Below are positions 17,918-27,650 of a DNA stretch of 64,000 nucleotides, one piece after another. The translations under genes and the position numbers were made by a program. The DNA comes from Sphingobium chungbukense (GTDB taxonomy: Bacteria > Pseudomonadota > Alphaproteobacteria > Sphingomonadales > Sphingomonadaceae): positions 310,001-374,000 of the forward strand of contig NZ_LBIC01000001.1 of assembly GCF_001005725.1 (NCBI RefSeq), given 5' to 3'. Numbering within the stretch: the stretch's first letter is position 1; each line of letters starts with the position of its first letter. The notes under the pieces are model-generated. The model searched no databases. It was not told the origin of the DNA and was given only the letters and a program-made list of their open reading frames with translations.

Positions 17918-19900
17918 ATGCTCAAGATCACCCTGCCCGATGGTTCCGTGCGTGAAGTCGCGCCCGGCACTACCCCGGCGGACATTGCGGCGGCGATCGG
18001 GCCGGGCCTGGCCAAGGCCGCCATTGCCGCGCGGGTCGATGGCGAACTGCGCGATATCATGCGGCCGCTGGAGCAGGACTCGCAACTGGCACTGGTGACG
18101 AACAAGGACGAAGCCGACGCGCTGGAGCTGGCGCGGCATGACTTCGCGCATGTGCTGGCCGAGGCTGTGCAGGCGCTGTTTCCGGGGACGCAGATCACCT
18201 TCGGGCCTTCGACCGATGACGGCTTTTATTATGACTTCGCGCCCAAGGACCGGCCCTTCACCGAGGAGGATCTCCCGCTCGTCGAGGCGAAGATGCGGGA
18301 GATCATCGCCGCCAACAAGCCGCTGCGCCGTGAGGTGTGGAAGCGCGAGGATCTGATCGCGCGCTGGCAGGCCGAGGGCGAGACGTTCAAGGCCGAATGG
18401 GCCACCGAACTGCCCGAGGGCGAGGAACTGACCGTCTATTGGTCGGGTGACGAGTGGCTCGACATGTGCCGGGGGCCGCATCTGGCCTCCACGGGCAAGC
18501 TCGATCCGGCGGCGTTCAAGCTGACCCGCGTGTCGGGCGCCTATTGGCGCGGCGACCAGAAGAATGCGATGCTCAGCCGCATCTACGGCACCGGCTGGCT
18601 CAACCGGAAGCAGCTCGACGCGCATCTGACGCGGCTGGAGGAAGCGGGCAAGCGCGACCATCGCAAGCTGGGCGCGGAGATGGACCTGTTCCACCTCCAG
18701 CAGGAGGCGCATGGATCGGTCTTCTGGCATCCCAAGGGCTATATCATCTGGCGCGCGCTGGAAGCCTATATGCGCCGCGCCATCGACGAGGCGGGCTATC
18801 GCGAGGTCAAGACGCCGCAGGTGATGGATGCCCGCCAGTGGGAGCAGTCCGGCCACTGGGGCAAATATCGCGAGAATATGTTCGTGATCCCGGATGAGGT
18901 TCCGAACGTCGAGGATGAAGGGCCGCTGGTGTCCGACAGCGCCGACTGGATGGCGCTGAAGCCCATGAACTGCCCGGCGCACGTCCTGATCTTCCGCCAG
19001 GGGATCAAGAGCTATCGCGACCTGCCGCTGCGCTTCTACGAAAATGGCTGCTGCCACCGCAACGAGCCGCACGGGGCGCTGCACGGGCTGATGCGCGTGC
19101 GCCAGTTCACCCAGGACGATGCGCATATCTTCTGCCGCGAGGACCAGATCGTCGAGGAAGTGCGGGCCTTCTGCGCATTGGCGGACCGCATCTACAAGGA
19201 TTTCGGCTTCACCTATTCGATCAAGCTGGCGCTGCGTCCGGAGAAACGCTTCGGCACCGAGGAGATGTGGGACAAGGCCGAGGAAGAGCTACGCCATGCG
19301 GTCGCGGCGGCAGGACTCAACACGCCGGAATATGGCTGGGAAGAGCTGCCGGGCGAAGGCGCCTTCTATGCGCCCAAGCTGGAATGGCACCTGACCGATG
19401 CGATCGGGCGGACATGGCAGGTGGGCACGATCCAGTCGGACCGCGTGCTGCCGGAGCGACTCGACGCGTCTTACGTCGCCGAGGATGGCGAACGGCACCG
19501 GCCGGTGATGCTCCATCGCGCGATTTTCGGTAGCTATGAGCGCTTCATCGGCATCCTGATCGAGCATTATGCGGGTAAATTCCCGCTCTGGCTGGCGCCG
19601 GTGCAGGCAGTGGTGGCGACCATCGTGTCGGATGCGGACGGCTATGCGCAGGCGGTTGTCGAGAAGCTGCGCGCGGCCGGAATCCGGGCGGAAACCGACG
19701 TGCGGAACGAGAAGATCAACTACAAGGTGCGCGAGCACAGCCTGGCCAAAGTGCCCAATCTGCTGGTCGTGGGACGCCGCGAAGCCGATGAGGGCACGGT
19801 CGCGCTGCGCGAACTGGGCAAGGAAGGACAGGCCATCCTTTCGGTCGAGGATGTCATCGCCCGGCTTGCAAAGGAAGCCCTTGCACCCGATATGCACTGA
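17918..19900 (+). CDS. thrS: Threonyl-tRNA synthetase
   Basis: The 660-residue class II enzyme has a TGS domain ([19 protein letters not shown]), an editing domain with [12 protein letters not shown] and CRGPHL, a catalytic core (motif 2 around [20 protein letters not shown], motif 3 region), and an anticodon-binding domain ending [14 protein letters not shown]. The frame opens at 17783; ATG 17918 gives the standard N-terminus. A GTG at 17909 three codons upstream is an alternative, and the ribosome binding site does not decide between them. Confidence 0.97.
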   Translation: MLKITLPDGSVREVAPGTTPADIAAAIGPGLAKAAIAARVDGELRDIMRPLEQDSQLALVTNKDEADALELARHDFAHVLAEAVQALFPGTQITFGPSTDDGFYYDFAPKDRPFTEEDLPLVEAKMREIIAANKPLRREVWKREDLIARWQAEGETFKAEWATELPEGEELTVYWSGDEWLDMCRGPHLASTGKLDPAAFKLTRVSGAYWRGDQKNAMLSRIYGTGWLNRKQLDAHLTRLEEAGKRDHRKLGAEMDLFHLQQEAHGSVFWHPKGYIIWRALEAYMRRAIDEAGYREVKTPQVMDARQWEQSGHWGKYRENMFVIPDEVPNVEDEGPLVSDSADWMALKPMNCPAHVLIFRQGIKSYRDLPLRFYENGCCHRNEPHGALHGLMRVRQFTQDDAHIFCREDQIVEEVRAFCALADRIYKDFGFTYSIKLALRPEKRFGTEEMWDKAEEELRHAVAAAGLNTPEYGWEELPGEGAFYAPKLEWHLTDAIGRTWQVGTIQSDRVLPERLDASYVAEDGERHRPVMLHRAIFGSYERFIGILIEHYAGKFPLWLAPVQAVVATIVSDADGYAQAVVEKLRAAGIRAETDVRNEKINYKVREHSLAKVPNLLVVGRREADEGTVALRELGKEGQAILSVEDVIARLAKEALAPDMH

Positions 19901-20015
19901 GGCAGCAATGCCACATGGGGCCGGTGAATCCGCAACTGCGGGCTTGCCGCCCCTTTCGGCTTTGCGCTAAAGGGCCGCCAGATTCGGTATTTCAACTGTC
20001 GTAGGAGAAGCTGCT

Positions 20016-20561
20016 ATACGTCCCCCAATGATGCGCCGCCCGATGGCGCCGCCGCCTAAGTCTGGTCCCCGTTATAACGAGTTCATCACCGTGCCCAAGG
20101 TGCGCGTGATCGACGACGAAGGCGAAAATCTGGGCGTGATGTATACGCAGGAGGCGATCGAGCGCGCCTATGAGATCGGGCTGGACCTGGTCGAGGTGTC
20201 GCCCACCGCCGATCCGCCGGTCTGCAAGTTCCTGGACATCGGCAAGTATAAGTACGAAGCCCAGAAAAAGGCGAATATCGCCCGCAAGACCCAGAAGACG
20301 CAGGAACTCAAAGAGATCAAGATGCGTCCCAACATCGACGATCATGACTATGATACGAAGATGAAGAAGGTCCATGATTTCATCGGTGACGGCGACAAGG
20401 TGAAGATCACCCTGCGCTTCCGTGGCCGTGAGCTGAGCCACCAGCAGCTCGGCATGCAATTGCTCCAGCGCGTGGCGGAAAATGTGGCCGAGGTCGCCAA
20501 GGTCGAGGCCTATCCGCGCATGGAAGGCCGCCAGATGCTGATGGTGCTGGCGCCGAAATAA
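20016..20561 (+). CDS. infC: Translation initiation factor IF-3, probable AUA start
   Basis: The IF-3 layout is complete: the N-terminal domain ([24 protein letters not shown]), a Lys-rich linker ([26 protein letters not shown]) and the C-terminal domain ([23 protein letters not shown]). It binds the 30S subunit and proofreads start-codon choice. The first ATG (20028) has no ribosome binding site at normal distance, since AGGAG at 20003-20007 is 20 nt away. An in-frame ATA at 20016 lies 8 nt after that AGGAG. Because infC uses non-canonical AUU/AUC starts in several bacteria for autoregulation, I place the start at 20016 (181 residues); the ATG start would give 177. Confidence 0.93.
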   Translation: MRPPMMRRPMAPPPKSGPRYNEFITVPKVRVIDDEGENLGVMYTQEAIERAYEIGLDLVEVSPTADPPVCKFLDIGKYKYEAQKKANIARKTQKTQELKEIKMRPNIDDHDYDTKMKKVHDFIGDGDKVKITLRFRGRELSHQQLGMQLLQRVAENVAEVAKVEAYPRMEGRQMLMVLAPK

Positions 20562-20591
20562 GCGCGGCGGCTTTTCGCGATCAAGCGTGTC

Positions 20592-20619
20592 GGGCGGGGT
20601 CTGGATGCAGGCTCCGCCC
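20592..20619 (+). terminator. Probable intrinsic terminator of infC
   Basis: GGGCGG (20592-20597) pairs with CCGCCC (20614-20619), followed by TTTCCGTTTT. It starts 31 bp past the infC stop. Confidence 0.65.
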
Positions 20620-20654
20620 TTTCCGTTTTGGAATTTGTCCTGTTCAAGTTGAAG

Positions 20655-20676
20655 CCTGTTCCTGCGCAGGAACAGG
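20655..20676. repeat. Perfect 22-bp palindrome of the second REP family
   Basis: CCTGTTCCTG-CG-CAGGAACAGG is a perfect palindrome between the convergent infC and ppx genes. It shares the TTCCTGCG/CGCAGGAA core with the doublet at 33931-34017. It may be a lone REP unit or a bidirectional termination aid. Confidence 0.6.
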
Positions 20677-20768
20677 TTGCGCTTCCATCTGAACAGGGCA
20701 TCCTGGGGGGCGACCGATCGCCATATCCGGCAGTCCACCGATCGCCGGGAAAACGCTGGCGTCTCCTT

Positions 20769-22283
20769 TCACCAGGCCAGCCGGTACTTCACCCCCATCG
20801 CCTGCGCCAATTGCCGCTGCCGCCGTTCGACCGCTTCGCCGAACAGGTCCACATCCACACCGCGCAACCGCAGTTCGAGGACGTCGCCCTCCATCTCCAG
20901 CCGCGATGCCAGCAGCGGCCCTTCGACCCCCCCGGACAACCGCTGGCCCAGCCGGATCGCCAGCCCCCAGAGCATCGCCCGCTTGAGCGCATCGGGCGAG
21001 GCAAGGCCTTCTATACCGGCGGGCGGTACCAGGCCGCCGCCGAAATTGCTGTGCAGCGCCTGCGCCAGCATCGCCCGTTCCGCCGTCGTGATGCCCACCC
21101 AATTGCTATGCAGCGCGATCTCGACGCCGCGTTCCGACCGGAAATCGGGATTGGCGCGCCAGCCCACATCGGCGAGCAGGCAGGCGGCCCGGCGAATCCG
21201 GCGCCAGGCGCTGCCATCCTCCAGGAATAGCGGCGCGATCCAGCGCTCGATCATGTCGCCATGACCGGAAAAGCGCGCCTGCGCCTCGCCCTCCGCCTCC
21301 GCCGCGACCAGCAGCGGGTCATGCGCCTGGATGTCGGGCGGCAGATCGCCGAACAACAACCCCTCGCGCAGGCCATAGGCCGACACCACCAGTTCGCTCG
21401 ACCGCAACTGCCGCACGATGACGGACAGCAGCGCGGCGGCATCGGGCAGGGTCGGCACGCGCGACCCGGTGATCTGCGGAATATCCCTGAACCGCGCCTT
21501 GCCGACATGGGACACGATACGGGTAAGCTGCTCGGCCCGGCTGGCGGGCATTTCATATTGATGCACCACCGGCAGCGGGAAATGGGTGAGTTCCATGTCG
21601 AACCGCGCCAAAGCACGCCATGACCCCCCGACCATGTAGAAGGGCAGACCCGGTTCCGCCCGCCAGCCGGCCTTGTCCAGCCCCTTCTTGACCTGCCGCT
21701 CCAGCGCGCCCGGCCCCTTGGCCCGGATCTGCGGCAGGCGCAGCACGCCCAACGGCAGGGAGATCGTCTCATGCACCGCCCCGTCGCGCACACGGGCCAG
21801 TTCCAGGCTGCCGCCGCCCAGATCGCCGACGATGCCGTTCGCGCCGGGGATGCCCGACAGCACGCCATGGCCCGCCGCAATCGCCTCCTGCGCGCCGGAG
21901 AGCAGGTCGACGGTCAGCCCCATGGCCCTGGCGCGCTCGATGAACTCCGCGCCATTTTCCGCGTCCCGGACGGCGGCGGTGGCGACGCAGCGCAGCTCCT
22001 CCACCTCCATTTCGCGGCAGAGATGGGCGAAGCGCCCCACGGCGCGCAGGCCGCGATCCATGGCGTCGGGCTCGATCCGGCCGGTCCGTCCCAGCGACGC
22101 GCCCAGACCCGCCATCACTTTCTCGTTGAAGAGGATGAAGGGAATGCGACGCGGCCCGTCATAGACGACCAGGCGCACGCTGTTGGAGCCGATGTCGATG
22201 ATCGCCGTCCGCGCCCGCGCATGCTCGGGCGATGTGGCCATCGTCTCGGCGATGGCCCGGACCTGGCTCAGCATGGAATTCAT
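20769..22283 (-). CDS. ppx: Exopolyphosphatase / pppGpp phosphatase family protein
   Basis: The 504-residue Ppx/GppA enzyme has the ASKHA-fold motifs TAIIDIGSNSVRLVVYDG and GIVGDLGGGSLELARV, with a long C-terminal HD-like region. It degrades polyphosphate made by the adjacent Ppk and may also hydrolyse pppGpp. It starts five bases after the ppk stop, so ppk-ppx form an operon. Confidence 0.94.
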   Translation of the reverse strand: MNSMLSQVRAIAETMATSPEHARARTAIIDIGSNSVRLVVYDGPRRIPFILFNEKVMAGLGASLGRTGRIEPDAMDRGLRAVGRFAHLCREMEVEELRCVATAAVRDAENGAEFIERARAMGLTVDLLSGAQEAIAAGHGVLSGIPGANGIVGDLGGGSLELARVRDGAVHETISLPLGVLRLPQIRAKGPGALERQVKKGLDKAGWRAEPGLPFYMVGGSWRALARFDMELTHFPLPVVHQYEMPASRAEQLTRIVSHVGKARFRDIPQITGSRVPTLPDAAALLSVIVRQLRSSELVVSAYGLREGLLFGDLPPDIQAHDPLLVAAEAEGEAQARFSGHGDMIERWIAPLFLEDGSAWRRIRRAACLLADVGWRANPDFRSERGVEIALHSNWVGITTAERAMLAQALHSNFGGGLVPPAGIEGLASPDALKRAMLWGLAIRLGQRLSGGVEGPLLASRLEMEGDVLELRLRGVDVDLFGEAVERRQRQLAQAMGVKYRLAW

Positions 22284-22288
22284 GTGGC

Positions 22289-24427
22289 TCAGGCCCGTCC
22301 GCGCAGGCGCAAGGTGGGCACCGCCTCGCTCTCCAGCGCAGCGCCACGGCCCGACAGGGAGGGATTGGTCATGAAATAGCGGTGCAGGTTGAACGGCCGG
22401 TCGGTCGCCTCGACGCGATGATATTGCCCCTCGCTGTCCAGTTCCCAGCTCTGTTCGGTGTCGATCAGATTGGCGACCATGACCTGATCCAATATCTGGT
22501 CGTGGACGGTCGGATTCTCGACCGGCGCCAGAAACTCCACGCGCCGGTCGAAGTTGCGCGGCATCCAGTCGGCCGAGCTGATATAGACCTTCGCGCCGTT
22601 ATTGGGCAGCGCCTTGCCATTGCCGAACACGGTGATGCGGCTATGCTCCAGAAAACGGCCGACGACCGACTTCACCCGGATATTCTCCGACATGCCCGGC
22701 ACGCCCGGCCGCAGGCAACAGATGCCGCGCACGATGAGGTCGATCTGCACCCCTGCATTGCTGGCGGCATAGAGTTTTTCCATGATCGCCGGGTCGACCA
22801 GCGAATTCATCTTCGCCCAGATGGTGCCCGGCCGCCCGGCGCGGACATGTTCGATCTCCGCGTCGATCAGCGCGCAGAGATGGTTGCGCAGGTCGCGGGG
22901 CGACATCACCAGCTTTTCCAGCCGCTGCGGCTCGACATAGCCGGTGATGTAATTGAACAGCGCCGCCGCATCGCGGCCATAGGCCGGATCGGCGGTGAAG
23001 AAGCTCAAATCGGTATAGATGCGCGCCGTCACCGGATGATAATTGCCGGTGCCGAAATGGCAGTAGGTGCGGAACGCCTCGCCCTCGCGCCGGACGACCA
23101 TCGACACCTTGGCATGGGTCTTCCAGTCGATGAAGCCATAGACCACCTGCACCCCCGCGCGTTCCAGCGCGTCGGCCCACATCAGATTCTGTTCCTCATC
23201 GAAACGGGCCTTCAGCTCCACCACGGCGGTCACGGACTTGCCCGCCTCCGCCGCGTCGATCAGCGCACGGATGATCGCGGACTGCTTGCCCGCGCGGTAG
23301 AGCGTCTGCTTGATCGCCACCACATCGGGGTCGGACGCCGCCTGCTTCAGGAAGGATACCACCACGTCGAACGCTTCATAGGGGTGGTGGACGACGATGT
23401 CCTTCGCCCGGATCGCGGCAAAGCAATCCCCGCCATATTCGCGGATGCGCTCAGGAAAGCGCGGCGCATAGGGTTCGAACTTGAGGTCCGGCCGGTCCTC
23501 GTCGACCACGCCGGACAGGTCGCCTATGCCGACGAACCCCTCGACCTCGGCGATGATCGCTTCATGGCCCTGGAGCATGTCCTGCAACATCTCCTCGACC
23601 GGTTCGGGGATGCGTTCCTCTATCTCCATGCGGATCACGCGGCCGCGGCGGCGGCGCTTGATGGCGCTGCGGAAATAGCGGACCAGATCCTCCGCCTCTT
23701 CCTCGATCTCGATATCGCTGTCGCGGATGATGCGGAACACGCCGCTGTTGCGCACCCGGTATCCGGGGAAGAGATCGGCGGAAAAGCGGCGGATCACCGC
23801 TTCGAGCGCCATGTAGCGCGCCGTTTCCCCCGGCATCCGCACGAAGCGGGCGAGCGAGGACGGGATCATCACCAGTTCGCGGATCGATTCCTTGTCCGAC
23901 AGGCGTTCGAGGTCGAAGACGATCGACAATCCCTGGTTGGGGATGAAGGGGAAGGGATGCGCCGGGTCGAGCGCCTGCGGCGTCAGGATCGGGAAGACCT
24001 GGCCCAGAAAATGGTCGCGCAGCCAATTCTCCTGAGCCGGATCGAGCGCGCTGGACGGCCCGATCACTTCGATCCCCACCTTCGCCAGTTCCCCGTGCAG
24101 CGCGCCCCAGACCTTCTGCTGCGCGCCCATCAACCGGGCGGTTTCGTCGGTGATCGCGGCAAGCTGCTGCGCCGGGGTCAGCCCGTCGGCGGAGCGCATG
24201 TCGACATCCTGCAACTGCTGCCCTTTGAGGCCCGCCACGCGCACGGAAAAGAATTCGTCCAGGTTGGCGCCCGAAATCGACAGGAAACGCAGCCGCTCCA
24301 GCAAGGGATGCGCCCGGTTCATCGCCTCCTCCAGCACGCGCTGGTTGAACGCCAGCCAGGACAGCTCCCGGTTGAAATAGCGGTCGCTGGGCAGGGTCAG
24401 GCTGGTGGAGGGGTCGGCTTCGGCCAC
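22289..24427 (-). CDS. ppk1: Polyphosphate kinase 1
   Basis: The 712-residue protein contains the Ppk1 landmarks: RYFNRELSWLAFNQRVLEEA at the N-terminus, the phospholipase-D-like IKQTLYRAGKQSAI and VVELKARFDEEQN, and a second HKD-like half with YISSADWMPRNFDRRVE. It reversibly makes polyphosphate from ATP. It is followed by ppx and preceded by hdaA on the same strand. Confidence 0.96.
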   Translation of the reverse strand: MAEADPSTSLTLPSDRYFNRELSWLAFNQRVLEEAMNRAHPLLERLRFLSISGANLDEFFSVRVAGLKGQQLQDVDMRSADGLTPAQQLAAITDETARLMGAQQKVWGALHGELAKVGIEVIGPSSALDPAQENWLRDHFLGQVFPILTPQALDPAHPFPFIPNQGLSIVFDLERLSDKESIRELVMIPSSLARFVRMPGETARYMALEAVIRRFSADLFPGYRVRNSGVFRIIRDSDIEIEEEAEDLVRYFRSAIKRRRRGRVIRMEIEERIPEPVEEMLQDMLQGHEAIIAEVEGFVGIGDLSGVVDEDRPDLKFEPYAPRFPERIREYGGDCFAAIRAKDIVVHHPYEAFDVVVSFLKQAASDPDVVAIKQTLYRAGKQSAIIRALIDAAEAGKSVTAVVELKARFDEEQNLMWADALERAGVQVVYGFIDWKTHAKVSMVVRREGEAFRTYCHFGTGNYHPVTARIYTDLSFFTADPAYGRDAAALFNYITGYVEPQRLEKLVMSPRDLRNHLCALIDAEIEHVRAGRPGTIWAKMNSLVDPAIMEKLYAASNAGVQIDLIVRGICCLRPGVPGMSENIRVKSVVGRFLEHSRITVFGNGKALPNNGAKVYISSADWMPRNFDRRVEFLAPVENPTVHDQILDQVMVANLIDTEQSWELDSEGQYHRVEATDRPFNLHRYFMTNPSLSGRGAALESEAVPTLRLRGRA

Positions 24428-24454
24428 GTCTCTCTCATCGGTCGGACTGAAGGG

Positions 24455-25081
24455 TCAGTCGGGAAGTATAGGCAAAAATCCTGCGGCGTGCAGGGCCTCT
24501 TTCGCCATAGCGACGGAAATCTTACGTCCGGATGACAGCGCCGCCTCATCCAGCAGCCGCGTGACCGCGGCGATGGCGGCGTAGCTGCGTTCGATCCGGC
24601 GCAGCAGCCAGTCGGGCAGGTCGGCGGCGTAGCTCGCCCCGGCCGAGGCCAGCGAGCGTTCGATCAGGGCATGGGCCAGCGCCTCGTCCGGCTGCTCCAG
24701 CGTGACATGCGGCACGGCGGCCAAGCGGGATCGCAGGTCGGGCAAGGCCACCTGCCATTGCTGCGGCGGCGCGTCGCCGATCATCAGCAGGGGGCGCCGG
24801 GCCGTCTGCGCCTCGTTCCAGGCGTTGAACAGCGTCCGATCGTCCTGCGCCTGCGCATCGTCGATCACCGTGCCGCCGCTCATCGCGACGAAATGGCGGC
24901 CCAGCGTCGAACGCCCGGACAAGGGGGGCCCGCTCAGCACGCTGATCGCCAGCGGCCAGCCCTGCCAGTTTTCGAGATGGCGGACGGCGATGCGATTGGC
25001 GTCGCTGACCAGGAATTCATCACCCACGTCCTGGGCGCCCGCATGACCCGGTCGGTCGAACGGCAGGCTGATCTGTCTCAT
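24455..25081 (-). CDS. hdaA: DnaA-related regulator HdaA
   Basis: The 208-residue AAA+-like protein is short, with an N-terminal clamp-binding-like QISLPF, a Walker A region SGPPLSGRSTL, a Walker B region GTVIDDAQ, and a DnaA domain-III-like end. Hda stimulates DnaA-ATP hydrolysis when bound to the sliding clamp. The P-loop Lys is replaced by Arg. The frame runs upstream inside the DUF2066-like gene; in-frame ATGs at 25105 (overlapping that gene's stop as ATGA), 25093 and 25081 are possible, and I favour 25081 because QISLPF should sit at the extreme N-terminus. Confidence 0.85.
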   Translation of the reverse strand: MRQISLPFDRPGHAGAQDVGDEFLVSDANRIAVRHLENWQGWPLAISVLSGPPLSGRSTLGRHFVAMSGGTVIDDAQAQDDRTLFNAWNEAQTARRPLLMIGDAPPQQWQVALPDLRSRLAAVPHVTLEQPDEALAHALIERSLASAGASYAADLPDWLLRRIERSYAAIAAVTRLLDEAALSSGRKISVAMAKEALHAAGFLPILPD

Positions 25082-25101
25082 CGCGCCCTTCATCGCGCCT
25101 C

Positions 25102-26337
25102 TCATTGTGCGGCGCCTGCTCCCGTCGAAGCCTGCCTCCGGATGCGCAGCGTATTGCCCGAGGCCGCGACGCCGTAGCCCCGCGCCTGGAGCGCAGCCTT
25201 CAGCGTATCGATGGTGCCGTCGAAGCTGACCTGCATGACCGATGTGCCGCCGAGCGCCAGGCTGCTGGTCGCGGCCGACCGCACGCCGGGGATGGAACGC
25301 AATGCCGCCTCGCCCTGCGCCACCGACCCCACATCGGGCGTGTCGAACTGGATCGCGAAGCTGCCGGTCGCCGCGGCCGGCGCGGGAACATTCAGCTCCT
25401 CGACGGGCTGCTCCGACGCATTTTCGATCGCCAGCGCGTCCACATCCACCGGTTCCTCGATGATCAGCGACGGATCGGGCCGCAGCCGGCCGTCGTTCAG
25501 CGCCTGGGTGTAAAGCTGGTCGATCCGCTGCGCCGCCTGGTCCATCATCTGCGGAATCGCATTTTCGTTGGAGGCGCGCAGCGAGAAGCTGCCGATCAGG
25601 AAATTGTCCGGCCCATAACGCGCGGTGAAGGTGCCGGTGACAGGGCCGCCGGGATATTGGCGGTCGAGCCGGGCGATGGGGATCACCACATCGGCCGCGC
25701 CATATTGGTCGAGCAGAACGCGCCACCACAGCCGCCCGCGTCGCCCCGTCTGCCCCGCGTTCAGCAGGATGGGATCGGCGATCGACCCTGCCACGCGCAC
25801 ATAATCGATGGCGCTGTCGCCGGTGCGGAAACGCGCCCAGGCCTTCTGCCATTCGTTGATTCGCTCATAGGAAACGGCAGAACCACCGTCCCACATCACC
25901 GGAATCACCAGCAGCGGCGGGGAATGCACGACATTGCTGCCGGTGACGCCCAGCAACTGGCCGGTCCGCGCCCGGTCGAACATCACCCCCAGCGTCGCCA
26001 CATAACGGTTCGGCCCGGCCTGCTCATATTCGATCTCGATGCCCGAGATCATGCCTTCGAGCTGCGAATCGGAAAGTCCGGGAGCCCCGGCGCCGCCATG
26101 GGTGCGCGCCCAGAGCATCTGCCAGGCCCGCCGCTGCGCCAGCCGCCAGCCCGCCTGGCGCGCGCTGGCCGCATCCTTGGCGAAGACGTCGACCTTGACG
26201 TGGCTCACCTGAAAATCGCCGCCGCTGGCGATCGGCGGCACGCCGCGTTCCCCCTCCATCTGCGCGAACAGGGCCGCGGCGGCGAGGCCGAGCGCGACGG
26301 CGCACAGAATCTGGAGTGGTCGCGACAGCATCCGCAT
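25102..26337 (-). CDS. DUF2066-like secreted protein upstream of hdaA
   Basis: The 411-residue protein has an N-terminal signal or membrane segment (ILCAVALGLAAAALFAQ). A region with DVFAKDAASARQAGWRLAQR and IEYEQAGPNRYVATLGVMFD resembles DUF2066. The C-terminal about 90 residues (FAIQFDTPDVGSVAQGEAAL onward) form a ferredoxin-like beta-alpha pattern. Function is unknown; the family is conserved immediately before hdaA in alphaproteobacteria. ATG 26337 is chosen because the upstream 37 codons are not signal-like; 26331 is an alternative. Confidence 0.75.
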   Translation of the reverse strand: MRMLSRPLQILCAVALGLAAAALFAQMEGERGVPPIASGGDFQVSHVKVDVFAKDAASARQAGWRLAQRRAWQMLWARTHGGAGAPGLSDSQLEGMISGIEIEYEQAGPNRYVATLGVMFDRARTGQLLGVTGSNVVHSPPLLVIPVMWDGGSAVSYERINEWQKAWARFRTGDSAIDYVRVAGSIADPILLNAGQTGRRGRLWWRVLLDQYGAADVVIPIARLDRQYPGGPVTGTFTARYGPDNFLIGSFSLRASNENAIPQMMDQAAQRIDQLYTQALNDGRLRPDPSLIIEEPVDVDALAIENASEQPVEELNVPAPAAATGSFAIQFDTPDVGSVAQGEAALRSIPGVRSAATSSLALGGTSVMQVSFDGTIDTLKAALQARGYGVAASGNTLRIRRQASTGAGAAQ

Positions 26338-26492
26338 CGGGATGCGAATCAGGTTCAGAGGCCGAAGGGAAAGGCCGCGAAGGACAAAGGGCAGGCTCAC
26401 GCGCGTCCTTTTGGCGGGATTTGCCTGCCCTGCCAAGCGGCAACCCATTTCCCGTTCCGTTTTCCTCTCCTTTGTGCGTTATTGGGCTTGCC

Positions 26493-26539
26493 GCATTTTC
26501 CGAGCCGTCAGATGTTTCCATCCGACTTGAAAATGCTTA
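26493..26539. repeat. Palindromic repeat module upstream of purM
   Basis: ATTTTCCGAGCCGTCAGATG and CATCCGACTTGAAAATGCT form imperfect inverted arms. The module matches the inverted copy at 45079-45128 and resembles 14950-14994. It ends 12 bp before the purM start and so forms part of the purM leader. Confidence 0.7.
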
Positions 26540-26551
26540 GGGGCGACGGCC

Positions 26552-27646
26552 ATGAGCGAGAACGAATCCTACAGCTACGCCAAGGCTGGCGTCGACATCG
26601 CCGCAGGCAATGCGCTGGTCCGCGCCATCGCCCCGCTGGCCAAGGCCACCCGCCGCCCCGGCGCCGATGCGGAACTGGGCGGCTTTGGCGGCTTCTTCGA
26701 CCTGAAGGCGGCGGGCTATGACGACCCGCTGCTGGTCGCGGCCAATGACGGCGTCGGCACCAAGCTGAAGCTCGCGATCGACCACAACGCCCATGACGGC
26801 GTGGGCATCGACCTGGTCGCCATGTGCGCCAACGACCTGATCGTCCAGGGCGCCGAGCCGCTCTTCTTCCTCGACTATTATGCCACCGGCAAGCTGGAGA
26901 GCGGCGTCGCCGAACGCGTGATCGCGGGGATCGCGGAAGGCTGCAAGCAGGCCGGTTGCGCGCTGATCGGCGGCGAAACGGCCGAAATGCCGGGCATGTA
27001 CGGGCCGGGCGACTATGACCTGGCCGGTTTCTGCGTCGGCGCGGTGGAACGGTCCAAGGCACTGACCGGCAACAGGGTGAAGGCAGGCGACGTGCTGATC
27101 GGCCTCGCCTCCTCGGGCGTGCATTCGAACGGCTTCTCGCTGGTGCGCCGCCTGGCGGCCGACAAGGGCTGGAAGCTCGACCGCCCGGCGATCTTCGACA
27201 ATGAAGTGCTGCTGATCGACGCGCTGATGGCGCCGACGCGCATCTATGTGAAGTCGCTGCTGCCGCTGGTCCGGGCTGGCCGGATCAACGCCCTCGCCCA
27301 TATCACCGGCGGCGGCCTGCTGGAGAATATCCCGCGCGTCCTGCCCGACGGCTGCCATGCGGTGGTCGATGCCGACGGCTGGGAACAACCCCGGCTGATG
27401 GCCTTCCTGCAAGCACAGGGCCATATCGAGCCGGAGGAAATGGCGCGCACCTTCAACTGCGGCGTCGGCATGGTGCTGGCGGTCGATGCGGATGCAGCCG
27501 CGGACGTCACCGCCGCGCTGGAAGCCGCGGGTGAAACCGTGGTCCGCGTCGGCATCATCGAAGCGGGCGAAAAGGGCTGCACGGTCAAGGGTTCTCAGGA
27601 AACCTGGAGCGCCAGGGCCGACTGGACCGCCACGCATCTGGGGTGA
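26552..27646 (+). CDS. purM: Phosphoribosylformylglycinamidine cyclo-ligase
   Basis: The 364-residue AIR synthetase has [19 protein letters not shown] at the start, [34 protein letters not shown], the glycine-rich [13 protein letters not shown], and [16 protein letters not shown]. It makes aminoimidazole ribonucleotide in purine synthesis. It is followed after four bases by purN, the normal order. Confidence 0.97.
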   Translation: MSENESYSYAKAGVDIAAGNALVRAIAPLAKATRRPGADAELGGFGGFFDLKAAGYDDPLLVAANDGVGTKLKLAIDHNAHDGVGIDLVAMCANDLIVQGAEPLFFLDYYATGKLESGVAERVIAGIAEGCKQAGCALIGGETAEMPGMYGPGDYDLAGFCVGAVERSKALTGNRVKAGDVLIGLASSGVHSNGFSLVRRLAADKGWKLDRPAIFDNEVLLIDALMAPTRIYVKSLLPLVRAGRINALAHITGGGLLENIPRVLPDGCHAVVDADGWEQPRLMAFLQAQGHIEPEEMARTFNCGVGMVLAVDADAAADVTAALEAAGETVVRVGIIEAGEKGCTVKGSQETWSARADWTATHLG

Positions 27647-27650
27647 CCTC

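Noticed and set aside
22232..24535. A 767-residue open frame opposite ppk.
   Set aside because: Antisense to a complete polyphosphate kinase; no domain features.
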